Assembly (NCBI GenBank): GCA_963971225.1
Contig: OZ020267.1
Coordinates: forward strand, 120,211,891-120,275,890
Origin: Melieria omissa
Taxonomy: Eukaryota > Arthropoda > Insecta > Diptera > Ulidiidae
Direction: 5' to 3'
DNA: 64,000 nt
The notes under the pieces were generated by a model, which saw nothing but the letters and a program-made list of their open reading frames with translations, ran no database searches and was not told the DNA's origin. Below, one piece after another: positions 12,501 to 25,290 of this stretch. Numbering within the stretch: the stretch's first letter is position 1; the number at the start of each line of letters is the position of its first letter. The translations under genes were made by a program, and so were the position numbers.

Positions 12501-15500
12501 TTGATTTTGTTGTTGTGCCTGTCATGGTTGTGGTTATTAGTATGGCTCTTGTTATTGTTATTTGAGTTGTAGCTGTTGTTGTTGTTGCACATTTCATTAG
12601 CGTGTGTATTTTTTTTTTCGGACGGGGGTTGCTGTTCAGTTTCGGTTACTGCTCGAAAATATGTTTTCGATAATTTCACTCTACGAGCGACAGTGATGGA
12701 TACACCTCCGTGTTGCGTTGTTGTGGCTGCCTCACCTTTGAACCGCCTGCACCACGCAGCTGCGTCAGATGAGCCGTCTGCTTTTATTGATTGGCTACAT
12801 TTGGGCGCAACACAGCCAGCCGCCTTCTTTTCGTACACCAAAAATATTTGGCCCGCATCGAAAATGTGCCTTCTTCTACTGTTATGATTTTTTCACACAG
12901 CTGAAATTCGACAAAAAATTCCAATGTATTTAGTAAAATTTGCTTGACCCCATTTCTTTTGGAGTCAGATTTGTTTGTAGCGATGAGAATCATATAGAAA
13001 TTATAATCCAAAAATACAATCTCAACATTATCATTGAAAAATGAACACAAATTGAATTACTATCAGACTTGTCGGCGTTGCTAAGTTTCAAATTTGGTTC
13101 ACATTTCTTTGTATTGAATGAGTCTTAGAAGCATTCAGTCGAAACACTGTGCGACCTAAAAGTAATCTTAGATTAAACAGACCTCTGCATGAAAGTTCAT
13201 ATTTTAGCTCTCATTCGAGGGTTGTTTTGATGGCGCCACTGCCCAACAAGCACTTTAGAAGCCATTCACATTCCGTAATGAATGTGACTGATCCCTCTGA
13301 CTTGCTCAGTCAAACTAGTGAGACTAGTGAGGTATTAGCGCATAAGAAAGGAAAGGACCCCTACAGCAACAACAACTTGGACAACTTGGCTTACTATCAA
13401 TTAAGCAGCGCACGGCAGGCAAATGTGGTAATAATGTAGTTACGACTGAGAGAACCACTGGCAACTGAGGGAAGCCTTGCCGTCGCTGATAATGCCTCTA
13501 AGTCCCGGTACCCAGTACATTTCCATTTATATGCTCTGATGCAGTAAACACTCCTGCAAGGGTGCGGTTGATATCCTATTCTCACAGCAATCGATGTCGA
13601 ATGCCGTTTGCTACGACCTTCGTAGATACGGAACCGCATAGGGTGACAGTTCTGAAAAGACCTAAAAGTGCCCTACGCCAGCAGGATATGACATTGACTT
13701 TGACTGCAGAGCATCATAGAATTTGTTTGACAACTCTATAGGAACTCAGTTAAAAAAACGCAAGCAGTGCTTTTGTAGTTGTAATACAAATGAAAAATGC
13801 AATTTCTTCGAGCCTTTACGTTGCGTTAACCACGGAATTAACATTTTAACATGAAATTGAAAATGTTTAAGCCACTAACAACATGGTTTCTCTCATCTGA
13901 CCCTAACAATATTTCACAGCTGTCGCTTCGTTCTCGAAAATATGAAACAAGAAATTATCATTTGAGTTTCTCCGGCCGTCAGTGAATTTGAAAAGCGTGG
14001 CTATTTTTCTCTTATTAAATCAACACTCGCAGGTGCTGGCCTCAATTTACATACAATACAAATTCGACTGCGGCACAGTGCATACCTGCGGAGATCGACT
14101 GACATCCCTCCTGCAAGTGTTCCTACAACTTGCTCGATTAATCAAGATTGAGGCCGCTCAGCCCAAGCACCACTCGGGCATGCATTCTCACGAGTCAATG
14201 AACTGTTTTCAGTTTTGAATTACCAAACTTTTCTAATGCAGCGTCCACTTGGATGAGATGCTGCCGAACAGCAAAACATTAACAACAAAAGAACAATAGC
14301 AACAGTAAGGCCGCGGTTGAAGTGTACCTGAACATGAATATATTTTTGAGTGCATGCCTTGTGACAATGATGGCAGGAGATGGCAGGAAGGGGGAGTACA
14401 GAAAACCAAATACCCGTTTCTGACTCGGCAGGTACCAAGCGCAGTTTGTTGTTGTGGCGGCGATGTCATGGCCAAGATTGGAATATTTTACGGCCTTCAA
14501 TAGAGCACACAATGCCGGCAGGTTGCCGACTCGGCCGTCGAGAAAGTGCGTGGCGGCGACAGTGGTTGGAGTGTTTATAAATTCATAATGAGATGTTTTT
14601 TATTGAATTTAATTGCGGCCAAGTGTGACAAATTCGCTGCAGCGAGATATGCGTGCGATGTAGCGGAAGGCACCCAGCAGTGAAATATTAGCCAGAGATA
14701 ACGACTACAAAGTGGGCAACGCCATTTCACTTGAATTGTTCACAAGCGAAGACTTGAACAATGTTTACCACACGAGCAGCGTCAAGACTGGTTATCTAGC
14801 AGATTGCCAGGTGTGAAACCATGCACACTTTCACTTCGTTCTAAGCGCTGCAGGAGCGTTAACAATTGAAAGGATCTAACGCCTGCGAATCCGACGCAGT
14901 GAATTTTTGCAGCCGCATTGTTTTGCTGCTCATAGCACCAACCAACACGCGCCGCTTTTCACCTGCACGAGTCCGGCCAGCTGGAACTGGCAGTCTCGTT
15001 CCCTAAATTCCCAAGCAGACTGTTGCAACAAGTAGCTGAAAACGCAAGCAACAACCACAACAACAACTAGAATGCCGAGCTATTCATACCCATTAGCAGA
15101 CTGTCAAAGCGTTTGAGCGCAAACGGCTGAGATGGAGGCACCGGCGATTGCCCACTTTCGGCCTCGCAATTCAAGTGAGAAATATTCCCAACCAAATGCA
15201 GCCTGACGTCTCTACGTACGCGCACACACACTGCAGAGCACAGGACTGGAGTTGGGGCAGCAGTTGGCACACATGAGAAGTGCTTAGACCACTGACAGCA
15301 GCGCTTTATCGCCGGCTTAAACTGTCCGGCTGCAGGCAAGTGAACGCGGGTGGACAGCCCGCGTCGCTAAGGAAGCAACAGACCGGCTAACGATAGCGGG
15401 CGCTGTCACTCAGCAAAGCAAGAAATCCTGTGAGCAAATACAGACACCCACTCGCACAAACTGTCACACTTACACTTGGCCGCCAAAAGTCGTCGTGACT

Positions 15501-17540
15501 GGAGGGGGACGTGGCGACTAAGTGTTGACGCGCACGCACAAGGCGACGCTGCTAATCGCTGCGTCCAACCGATTCGCACAAATCCAACGGATTATTCGCG
15601 CAGACAACGCGCCGAATGCGCTCCGCAGAATATTTCACTAAAAGCGCTCATAAATAAGGAGATGTCTCTGCGACGCGCAAGTGATGTGCGACCGCACGTT
15701 GCGTTGGGGTGAAAGTGAATGGGATGACAGTGGCGGGAAACAGGGTGCGAGCATGGCGCGGTACTTGCGGCTCCTGCCTTTTGCCGCACACCCACTTGAG
15801 CGAGTGACGACAATAAATTTCGACAACCATTCGGCCTTAATTTGTGCCCGCAAGTGCTGGTCGCACACACCACGACCATGGAACGCGCGGCTTCAATTAC
15901 ACCAAAGATTATTGAATGGAAGTGTAAACATAATTTGGCTGCTTTAAGATGCCGCTCTGGGGCGAGTCATCGCAGGGGCGAGTGTCACCACAACACCCCC
16001 AGCGCTGGCAGTCGAAGAGGCAACAATTTTGGCGTTGGCTGCGTTGTCAGAGGGATGCAGTGCGCCCTTTTTGCATACCTCGAAATCTCGGGCGGCACAG
16101 CCAGAGCCACGCACATTACATTAATTGCTACATATTTTCGCCAATTCTCCTTTACGTATTCTATAATTAAGCAAATGGAATTCGATCCCCAAATCTTGCG
16201 ACCTTCTTTGGGAATTTACAGAAATATTTATTATAATAAGCAATATTTCTGAAAATCTCGAGTAACCCAACTAAATTGGTTAAGTTGGGTTACACAAAGC
16301 GCTGTACGCGATTATTTTATTTTACAAAAAATAGATAACTCATCCTAAAATGCCGCAGAAGAAAATTTGTAAAATAAAGATTTGGGAAAAGTAAGAAAAA
16401 AAATCAAAAAGGTAAGTAGCTAGAAAATGTATTAAATGCAAAAATACGGCACAAACCGTTATATTTTGCACTGAGTAGACAACATGAAATGCGCAAAATT
16501 CTTTTAAAAGTCCGCATTTTTAAACCCACTTCCACCCACTATTCTTAGTTATTATGTTATCATCTGTCATTACTAATCCTAAGCAGAATATACATACATA
16601 CATAAAATATGAGCTTTTCTTTTTTGACTGTGTTTCATGTGAAAGCAAAAAATTGTGTGAACGCAGTATTATTATTATTATTTTTTCGCCCCAAAAGTTT
16701 AGTTCACAAAATTTTCTGACAACGCAACAAGTGTTTTATTTGCAAAAAAAAATTGTTAGGAAATTGCGAAACACATACATTATAATTTTTTATAAATAAA
16801 GTGTGTAAATATATAAATAAAGGATTTTTACCAAGTGAGAGTGAAAATATATAATATTCAGCTTTAATAAGGTGAAATACTGTGTGTAACATTCCTGTAA
16901 CAAAGGACATTTTTTGAATAAACTATTTAAAATTCCCTAAGCAATATTAATAAAAAAGTTTGTTTAAATTAAACAGGAGCTATAGAAAAAAAACGTTTTG
17001 GTTTAAATTATTATATTATATTGATCGATAGAGGGTTAAAAAACTCTGAAATGAAGAAAACAAAGCAAAGAGGATATCTTACGAAATTTAACAGTTTGTC
17101 TTTCTGAAGCTGACGACAAAGGTAGAACGACCTGTGCAACATAGGGTTGCCGTGTAGTTGAGACTATAAAAACGCCATCGTCATATCCACTCCACGGCTC
17201 TGGATGGAGGGTTGTTTCGTCAGTTTTCTTCTTTAACATTTTCACGCTATATTTTCGTTTGTTCTTTACTCGGCGTTACACGTAATGTTGGTCTTGTACT
17301 CTTACTTTACGATTGACATTTTTGTCAGCAGACGAGATTCGCGGTAAGAGCCCAAACTGGGCAGCACTAAAAGCGGTTGCTGCGTTAGCCGGAAAATATA
17401 CACAAAACCAAAAACATGAACCGCAGCACTTTGCCTTGTAAAACTCATAAAAGTAATAATCCACACACATATTCATAAAAATGTTTAGAAAAAGGGGACG
17501 AACAACATGTGATGACTTGAACGCAACGTGGAAGGCTTAT
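9591..17540. other. Long non-genic stretch
   Basis: About 8 kb in which I find no supportable gene. GC-rich patches at about 10200-10930, 12240-12830 and 14580-16100 alternate with AT-rich spacer (11560-11760, 13700-13900, 16250-17040). CAA/CAG low-complexity runs occur, for example near 15050. A hairpin (gtaacccaact and aagttgggttac) lies at 16262-16293. The patches may include regulatory sequence, but nothing in the window proves it. Confidence 0.45.
16262..16293. repeat. Short hairpin
   Basis: The sequence gtaacccaact is followed after a short AT loop by aagttgggttac, giving arms of 11-12 bp. The origin is unknown. Confidence 0.7.
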
Positions 17541-18123
17541 CAGGGGCGTAGCCAGAATTTGGTCATGGGGTGAAAGAATGTTCGTGCGATCATTCAGTTT
17601 TACTTGAAATTTGGTAAAACTTAAACCGAAACATTTATGTCAATTGTTCATTCATGAGTTGCACATGCAACATTTAAAAATGGTCTTAAGAACACAAAAG
17701 ATGGGCAACATGATGGTCAACTGATATCAGTGATGTGCTTGAATTCATAAAAAATCACCCAAAATCTTAATTAACAATTTTTAAGGTGGATTAGCGAATC
17801 TCAATAGCAACAATTCATTGCATTTTAACTGAACATTTGGCTGTGGAAAAATTTATGCATAGCTTGTTTCTGCAAAAGTTGACTGACGCCATCTCATCGA
17901 TCGATACTTGTAACTAAATTTTTGACTTAAAGTAGCATTTTAACCATAAACGTCTCTCCGTAGTGGAGTTAGAAAGTTAAGTTATTATTTGTGTATGTTT
18001 AAAGGTGAAAATACTATTTTACTAGTGTGGCAATGTTGTGGTGATTGAAAGTGATGATTAATGATTGGCTATGGGGGCGTTGGCGGTTCTGACACCCAAC
18101 CGCCCCCCTTGGCTATGCCCGTT
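17541..18123. mobile_element. hAT-like MITE, copy 1
   Basis: A 583-bp non-autonomous DNA element. The left end is caggggcgtagccagaattt and the right end inverts to a degenerate form of it (ttggctatgcccgtt). Flanks aggcttat (17533-17540) and aggcttag (18124-18131) form an 8-bp target duplication with one mismatch, the size made by hAT transposases. The interior shares long stretches with the element at 46888-47781, including the segment gactgacgccatctcatcga. No transposase is encoded. Confidence 0.8.
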
Positions 18124-18131
18124 AGGCTTAG

Positions 18132-18890
18132 AGAAAAATACAATCTTAGTGTTAAACATTTTTGGGTTTGAGTACTGCATTCAGACCTGTGCATGTACGT
18201 ACGAGTATGTGTGTGTGTGTGTGTGTTAGGCGCACAATATTTGTGTAAATTCGAAATTCATTGCATTGAAAGTGTGGTCGATGAAAAGCGCTCAAAGTTG
18301 CAGAATTTTATGAATATTTTCCAAATAATTTCCTAGCTGCCACTGTAAGTTTACAATTTAATCGCTCGTAAAGTTGAATTACCTGCGTTATCCATTGTGA
18401 ATAACTATTGTATCTCTTATATGTGCATTTACCTCTTAGATATGCATTTCACGAATTTGAATTTGCAAGTTTTATGTTATTTTGGCCGAGTAATTGAAAA
18501 ACTAAAATAATTGTAAAAACTACCTAACCTACTCTAACATACCATATATCAAGTAAGAGATTTAATTGTTTTTCCACGAAATGGTCAATTTCAATCTGAA
18601 AGTTACAATTTTTAAATTTGAAACTAAATCTTTTGACTTTTAATATGTACATCGTTAAGTAAAATATTCCTTAATCTCACTTAAACACTCATCATCAATT
18701 AAATTATCTAAAAATCGTTTTTATATAGATTATCCGGACATCATTTCTTGTATTGGAACATACGATAGAGTATTCATTACATTAGATTGCAACTATGTAA
18801 TGAAAATGCGATCTCTTAAAAATATGAAAAAGAGTTTCGATAGTTTTGAATTAAATGCATTAATGCCTTCTTTAGTTCCCCTTTTGGTTT
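18132..18890. other. AT-rich non-genic spacer with GT repeat
   Basis: A (GT)n microsatellite at about 18209-18226 lies in otherwise AT-rich DNA. No coding or repeat structure was recognised. Confidence 0.6.
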
Positions 18891-18898
18891 ATGATTAC

Positions 18899-19072
18899 TA
18901 GGTATCGGATTTATGTGCAAAACCTATGCAAAAAATGCGAAAATATGCAAAATATGCAAACATATGCAAATATGCAGTGCATATATTTTTCAATAAAAAT
19001 AGTTTCTGTTTTGGTCCCGTTCAAATCGGAAGCTCCAAAAAAATATGCACTTGCATATAATTCCGATCCCTA
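18899..19072. mobile_element. 174-bp hAT-like MITE with perfect 8-bp TSD
   Basis: The ends are TAGGTATCGGATTTATGTGC and, inverted, TAGGGATCGGAATTATATGC (17 of 20 matching). The flanks are atgattac on both sides (18891-18898 and 19073-19080), a perfect 8-bp duplication as made by hAT transposases. The interior carries four ATGCAAA motifs (18926, 18945, 18954, 18964), the last a full ATGCAAAT octamer, the classical POU-factor site. It is too short to encode a protein. Confidence 0.88.
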
Positions 19073-19080
19073 ATGATTAC

Positions 19081-21455
19081 ATTTCAGCAAACTCACTCAA
19101 CTCAATCATGCATGAGTGCAGGTGCTGCAGATTTGCCAAGCAAAGAAACATTTCAAGGAATAAGTATTTAGAAGGTTGAGCCAGATTAATGAAATCCTCT
19201 AGACTTTCATTATAACATAGATTTCTTACTCTTTTGGATAGTTTTGACTGGATCCCCTGGGGACCAAACTGCTGTAAACAGCATGTTTTATGTTTGAAAC
19301 GAAAATATAGTTTTCGTGTCTCCAAAAACACAAAATTTCCACCAAGGGAAACGATCAAACAGTTCAAATAATCAACTTAGTAGAATAGTAACCACTGTTT
19401 CCACACTTTTCCATAAAAATAGCCTCATTTATGTGTGAAGCAAAAATATATATTTGAAGTCGTCTTTCATCACAGTAAAGTGCAAAATTAGAACGATTTC
19501 ATTCTTATTCTGATTGGACTACAAACTTCGTGTGGCAGTTTTCCTTTAGTTTTTTCATGTTTGTAGTGCGTCATTGGAACAAAAGATGCGAAAACCACTC
19601 AAACCGGTCTAATTAAAACGCATCGAACCAACTAACTGACTAACGTGAGCAGTGTTCAGAAGGTGGGTGGCGTGAAGCACTCCACGTATCAAGTAACTGC
19701 ACTTTAGTGCATTCTTCGCCTTTGCTGTTGCCCATTCGGGCGCATTCATGACTTACTTCTTTCTTAAGCTATCAAACGCTTTATTGCTTCTGTTGTTTGT
19801 GGCAAAGTGGAGTGCGAAAAAATTGCACTCAGCTCAGTGCAAAATTTTCCATGTGGCGCAGAAAGGTCGACAAAGGTCGACTAAGAGTCGTCTTTTAGGG
19901 TGTCGGAGTCTGAAACTTCATCGCAACGTGGAAGCTGCGGACAACGTTGCGGTGAGGTGAAAATATTGCATTTGTTTTTGTGTGTTTATTAAAAGCCAAA
20001 CAATGACAGCGGCAACCGCGTACCAACAGCGCAGCGGAGGAAGGTGTATTGGCGTCTCCGCGCGCCTGGGCACCCACAACGCGCTGCCGGAGGCCGCGCG
20101 CCAAGGTACGCGCAGCATTTGTCTCTGAGCGTCCGTGCTGTTGCGCGAATACAAGGCAGAAGCAAGTAAGAAGAAGATGATGAAGATAAAGAAGAAGAAG
20201 AAGAACAGAACACTGCTACGAGAGCAACTGGAAGCGGGCATGAAAAGGCGGCGCGCACCCGACAGCAGAAACCTGTAAGCGAATAAAGCTTAGTGCATGT
20301 GGTTAGTGGTGCGGGGCAGCAGAGTGTGGCGACAGCGGCAAACACATTCACAGCGATATGTGACGACACAAACCGGCTTTTGACTCGTTTCGGTCTGTTT
20401 TTGCGGTTGTTTATTTCGCTTTTGTGGCAGACGCTTTTGTACATGTTTCTTGTATTTTTACAGCGCTTTGTTGGTGTAGTTGGTAGTTTCTTTTTTCGGA
20501 CGAGACAACGGCAACGACGAACTTGGATACAATATAGCCATTCTTCAATTTGGTTGAAAGAAGGTAAAATTGTTTTTAAATGTTTGGGTGCGGCATGCGC
20601 CACGACGGCAGCCGCAACAGCCAGCAACCAGCCGAGAGCGGAAGGCTTCGCTCCATGGCACATGAGACATAAGCAGCGAAGAGTGAGGATCTTCTGCGGG
20701 TCTGTTGGCAAAAATTGTTTTCTTTATCTGTATTCAGCAATGAAATTGGTTTTATATTTGATGAATAAAATGTCCTTAACTGTGGTGCAAATATGAAGCC
20801 GAAATCTATGTATAATATATCTAAATATATATACCGACACTTCAGCCCGTTCATATGAAAGCCGTACCAACATACTTATATTCTCAAAATACTGGAAATA
20901 TTGCTGAGGAAGTTGTAACACACGTGTACATGGTTTCGAACACGAACAACTAAAATGTGCTTTTGTCTGTTTCTGCTATCTGATTTCTGTTTTTATTTTA
21001 TTGGCTCCAGTTTTCAAATTATCGACATAACCATTTTTTTCAACGATTTTGTACCGTTTATGACATTTTTTAAGAAGTGACACACATTTCAGCAGTAAGG
21101 GGCGATTGATATGAGTCGTTTGTGTTGTTTAATACATTTGACGCAATAAAGACCAGCAGTCAACACTCATCATTCCCTCACCCCACGGTTTTTAGTAGTA
21201 TCTCTTAAATTCTAGTCCAATATTATTGAACACTCACATTTACAATTATTAAATTTATTTTAAAGTGAAAACCAGTTATAGATCGAATTTGAAAAGTACC
21301 CCAAAAAACGATAAAAAGCAAATGTGTCTTCTGAATAATTAAACTCAACATTATAAACCTTTGTTTACTTAAACTTAACTTTACAGCAAATACTAAACCA
21401 GAAATACGTTTCTGTGAGACAAAAAATTCATCGATTTCCGCACATTGATTTAAAT
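19081..21455. other. Non-genic stretch
   Basis: A GC-richer block at about 19850-20700 contains a GAA-type repeat (20169-20206) and long opposing open frames (167 codons + at 20293-20796; 240 codons - at 19989-20711). Both frames lack any domain and read through low-complexity sequence, so I do not call them genes. The remainder is AT-rich. Confidence 0.45.
20169..20206. repeat. GAA/GAT-rich trinucleotide repeat
   Basis: An imperfect run of GAA with GAT interruptions. On the minus strand it creates a spurious Ser/Phe-rich open frame. Confidence 0.85.
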
Positions 21456-22082
21456 ATATCGCACTCGCACAACAAAAGTGACACAACTCAAAATTTATGA
21501 TTTTTCAGGAAACGCAAAAAACTGTTTTTGAGCTAAATAAAAATTTTTTTAAATAACGTATAGACCGTCCTTACAGATTATGCTTTATGATAAATTTCGA
21601 GAATTTTTTATTATTTTACACTAGAAAATCCAAAATTTTGAGTTGTTACTGTTTTGATGATATTTTAATTCAATAATTACGGAACTATTTCAAGTTATGC
21701 CACTTTTTCTGAATTTAATAATTATAAATGACAGTTAAAAAGTTGAAAGAAAAATTTTGAAAATTCATAAATAATTTTAATAATTAAAAATATATACAAA
21801 AATTTTCAGAATTTTGCTTAAAATTAACTTAAACAAAAATTTATTTCGTCAAAAGTGACACAATTTGAGTTAGGACTCTTTTGCATTGAGCTGCAGCAAT
21901 CAAATAGCATCAAACTTCTGACATGAAAAGAGACCTAACTGTATTTTTGCAACAGTTAACAACAACAAAATATACTCAGCTTTTGCTTATTGGTAGATTG
22001 ATGCATTGTGCACAGTATTAACACATAAAACCGAAAAGGAAAAATTTTGAGTTGTGTCACTTTTGTAGTGCGTGTGCGATAT
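21456..22082. mobile_element. DNA element with 41-bp terminal inverted repeats
   Basis: The left end 21456-21496 and the inverted right end 22042-22082 match at 39 of 41 positions, starting atatcgcac and containing aaaagtgacacaactc. The interior is very AT-rich and includes a partial internal copy of the TIR motif (aaaagtgacacaatttgag, about 21851-21869). No transposase frame is visible. AT-rich flanks make the target duplication ambiguous, so the superfamily is open: Tc1/mariner-like TA, or an 8-bp type. Confidence 0.75.
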
Positions 22083-25000
22083 TTATTTATTTTTATTTAC
22101 AACGTTTTTCGGAAAACCCTATTAGATTGTATTATATATACAATATTATGTACAAAGCAGAAAAATAATTATACATATAAACATATATAAACAAAAAACA
22201 CTTGAACTAATAAAAATAATTGAACTAATATATACAGTGTAAGATTCGTATGTAGGTACGTAAATATGTACTTCTCAGCCTAGATGCTCTTTCAATTTGA
22301 CGAATTACTTAATTTTTTATCACCTTTTGTCATCCAATAACAAAAACAACTCTTGCACACAAAGCTTTTTGAAATGTGACAAAAAACATTCATTCAGCCC
22401 AAATCCCTCGTCACCAAACCATTTCAAACGTGTTGCACTTCTAAATGTAAATATGTATGTATGTATGACTGCCTGCATGCACATTGCATTGCATATGTAT
22501 GTGGCTGTGTGCGTGGCTTTTCTGTTCGTGATTGCTTGTGTGTTCCAAATCTGTATAATCTCCCATGCTCCACGGTCACAATTTCAGTAAATAAATATTC
22601 GAAACCCACTACTGTTGCTGCACTATCTTTGTGCAATGTCCACGGTCCATCAGTACATATGTACATACTTGTGTATAGACACAAATATAACGTCGTTTGA
22701 ATATTGCTGCCCAAGAGCGCGTGTGGGTGTGTGCGTGTATCTATGTGTGTTTCCCTAACCTATTATGGCTTTTGAAGCACTTATCTCCAGCGCACCGGCG
22801 ACACTCTCGGCCACCGAGCATCCAACGGCGTCGCAGACGTCCAACACACACCAGACAGGTACAGTTGCCAGCAGATACAACCGTAACATCGGGTACGTGT
22901 GGACTTCATTTCCAATACGTCTGCGCGCACTACACTCGAACGCACTGCTCACCGGAGACCAACAGTCATCTTGTCGCTGAACGCCATCACGAAGCGATCC
23001 GCTCTCTGGGAGCGGCATCAAAGCTAGCGCAACGTTTACGCTTTCGAGACTCGAAGCAGCCCGCCCACAGCCATATAACAGATGTTGCCAACACAGCTCA
23101 TCAACATATGTTGACGACGGCAACATTGCATCGGGCGATCGTCGCTTTTTCAATTCCATAAGTTCGGGCATGCATTACAATTGCAGAGCTGGCTTCGCGC
23201 ACCGAATTGCAATTGGCTCCCTGAATGCACATATATCACAGCAGCGGAGTGCAAGTGTCCCACTCCTACCCCCGCTTAGTCGCCACTTTTCGGTCCGAGC
23301 ATTGGCAAACTAACTCAATTCACTGTAAAATACGTTCGCACTGGGATTCATTTAACTGTTGGCTCCTTTAGCTACAACATCTACGACTGGAACAACAAAA
23401 GCTTGGTGCTCACTGCACGCAGCAAAGCCACCTCAGGCCCCCGGCCATGTTGCAGATATGCGAAGCCACATGCGAAGGTGCAGAGGCAGTGCGGTGCCGA
23501 AATCCGAAGCATGTCTGTAATTTCGTTTTTTGCCTCTTCATCTTCTTTTAAATGTGAAGCACCCAGCAAGCGCCGGCATGCCACCGGCGCAACATGGCGA
23601 GGCCCTCATTACCAACTCCGATAGGCTCGTGCGGCCACCACCCAAACGCTCGGTTCCAGCCGCTGGCATAGGCTCCCTTGCGCCGCCCGCCGCCCAACCG
23701 CCACTCGCCGTCTCACATGCTTTATGTTTATGCATTTGTATAACCATGCAAATTCATTGTGTGTCATGCAATGTGCCAACACGGCGGCAACTCTGACTAT
23801 TTGCAGTGTGTGATTTCATTTCACTTTGCTTTGGTTGCTCGGCTCGCCGTCGTTGATGTTTTCCATTTCCATTGCTGCTGTTGTTGATGTTGCTGCTCTT
23901 GTGGTATCTACCGCTGCTGTTTCGGTTGTTGTTTCTATTACGGTCACCGCTTCTCCACCGCCTCGGTGCTTATGCCTTGCTCGGCAGTGACTATCGCTGC
24001 TCGTGTATCTAAAATATAACGACCGCGTATTTTTCATGAGAGCACAGTGGGACCGATATAGCAACTGCAAATCGATCGATCGTAATTTTTTAACACAAAT
24101 TACGATTAGGAAGTTTGGAAATTTGCCCACGACAACGCATTTCGGTGTCGGAATGTATTCACTGCGGCATGAAATTACTAAGAAAGAATGAAATCGAGGC
24201 TGATGTATTTGTATATAAGTTAGCGAAACCCACGCTGCCGACCATCGCTTCTGCACAGTTCCAGCTAATGTCAACAATAATGTCAACAACTTTGCAATGT
24301 TGACGAAGAACGCTGACAACGCGGCCGCGATCGTTGGCTTCGCGACAATCTGCACCGACCGCCGTTCTTAGCAGAAACGCTGACAATGCGTTTGCGAATA
24401 TCGACTTCGCAGCGCGGGGCATAGTGCGGAAATGGTTAGTTTTAAGATCATTCTTAAGCTGATATTGAATAAAGGCAGTCGTGCTGCAATGAAAAATAAA
24501 AAACTTTAGTTCAACATAATTTCGATGCTTCTCTTGATCATCGACGTAGTCATGATAAAATAAACAAAGTAGACTACGGAAAGCCTTCTCCGAAATTATT
24601 TGTTTACATACGCCAATTTTAATGAGAGCTAGACTTTGCGTCTCCCAAAGATCATGTAGGAGTTCGTAGTATTGTTTTGCAGCCTTTTTGTTAGCATTGA
24701 AAATAAAATAGGCAAAATAACAAATATTGTAAGCGGTGTCCTATTTAAAATATAAATTTCAAATATTAATTATAATAAGAGGAATTTGCCACTATTTTGT
24801 TAGCAAATTTTCGGTTTCAACAATGAACTTTTTAATACTTGTGGCGAAATCTTCTGTGATCTGTGATGTCGAAATCTTATTTGGTTTAAATATTCCTGAA
24901 GCCCCGACTATTTAATACTAACTATAAACGACCCAGCGGTTTATGGATGTTCACAATTACAAATTACGTCCCTTAATTCCTTAATCCGATCACAACTTTT

Positions 25001-25224
25001 TCTAGAGCTATTGTGGTATGTCGTATCATTACCTTCCAGGGCTTAGGACCGCCAGAAGAGGACAAAATTAATCAGTGAAATGTCGCGTTGAATTTTTGCA
25101 GTCCTTCTGTTTGTATAAAGTATAAAGTTTTAAATGAAAAATATTTGCAGATTTAATTCTATGCAATCGATTTGAACGAGTTTTAATTGCTGATCGCCAG
25201 CTTTTTCTTAAAATATATTGACTA
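22083..25224. other. Non-genic stretch
   Basis: AT-rich at 22083-22400 and about 24430-25200, with a GC-richer centre (about 22690-24420) that has opposing open frames on both strands. ATGT-type microsatellites occur near 22450-22500. No domain or exon could be supported. Confidence 0.45.
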
Positions 25225-25290
25225 CCGTTGATCAAGAGTCGAACGCCACCCGCAGTAATCCAATGCAATAACCACTGAGCTAAAATAAAA
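25225..25290 (-). repeat. tRNA-like sequence (SINE head or tRNA pseudogene)
   Basis: On the minus strand an A box (tagctcagtgg, 25282-25272) and a B box (gttcgactc, 25244-25236) both fit the Pol III consensus with spacing normal for a tRNA. I see no clean acceptor stem, so a functional tRNA is unlikely. No body shared with the other SINEs of this window follows it. It is either an isolated tRNA pseudogene or the head of another SINE family. Confidence 0.5.

Noticed and set aside
19989..20711. 240-codon minus-strand and 167-codon plus-strand frames over the same DNA
   Set aside because: Opposing frames with poly-Ser and poly-Phe from a GAA repeat; no family recognised.
22755..23171. 138-codon minus-strand frame
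   Set aside because: No domain, no splice signals in keeping, and plus-strand frames of similar quality overlap it.
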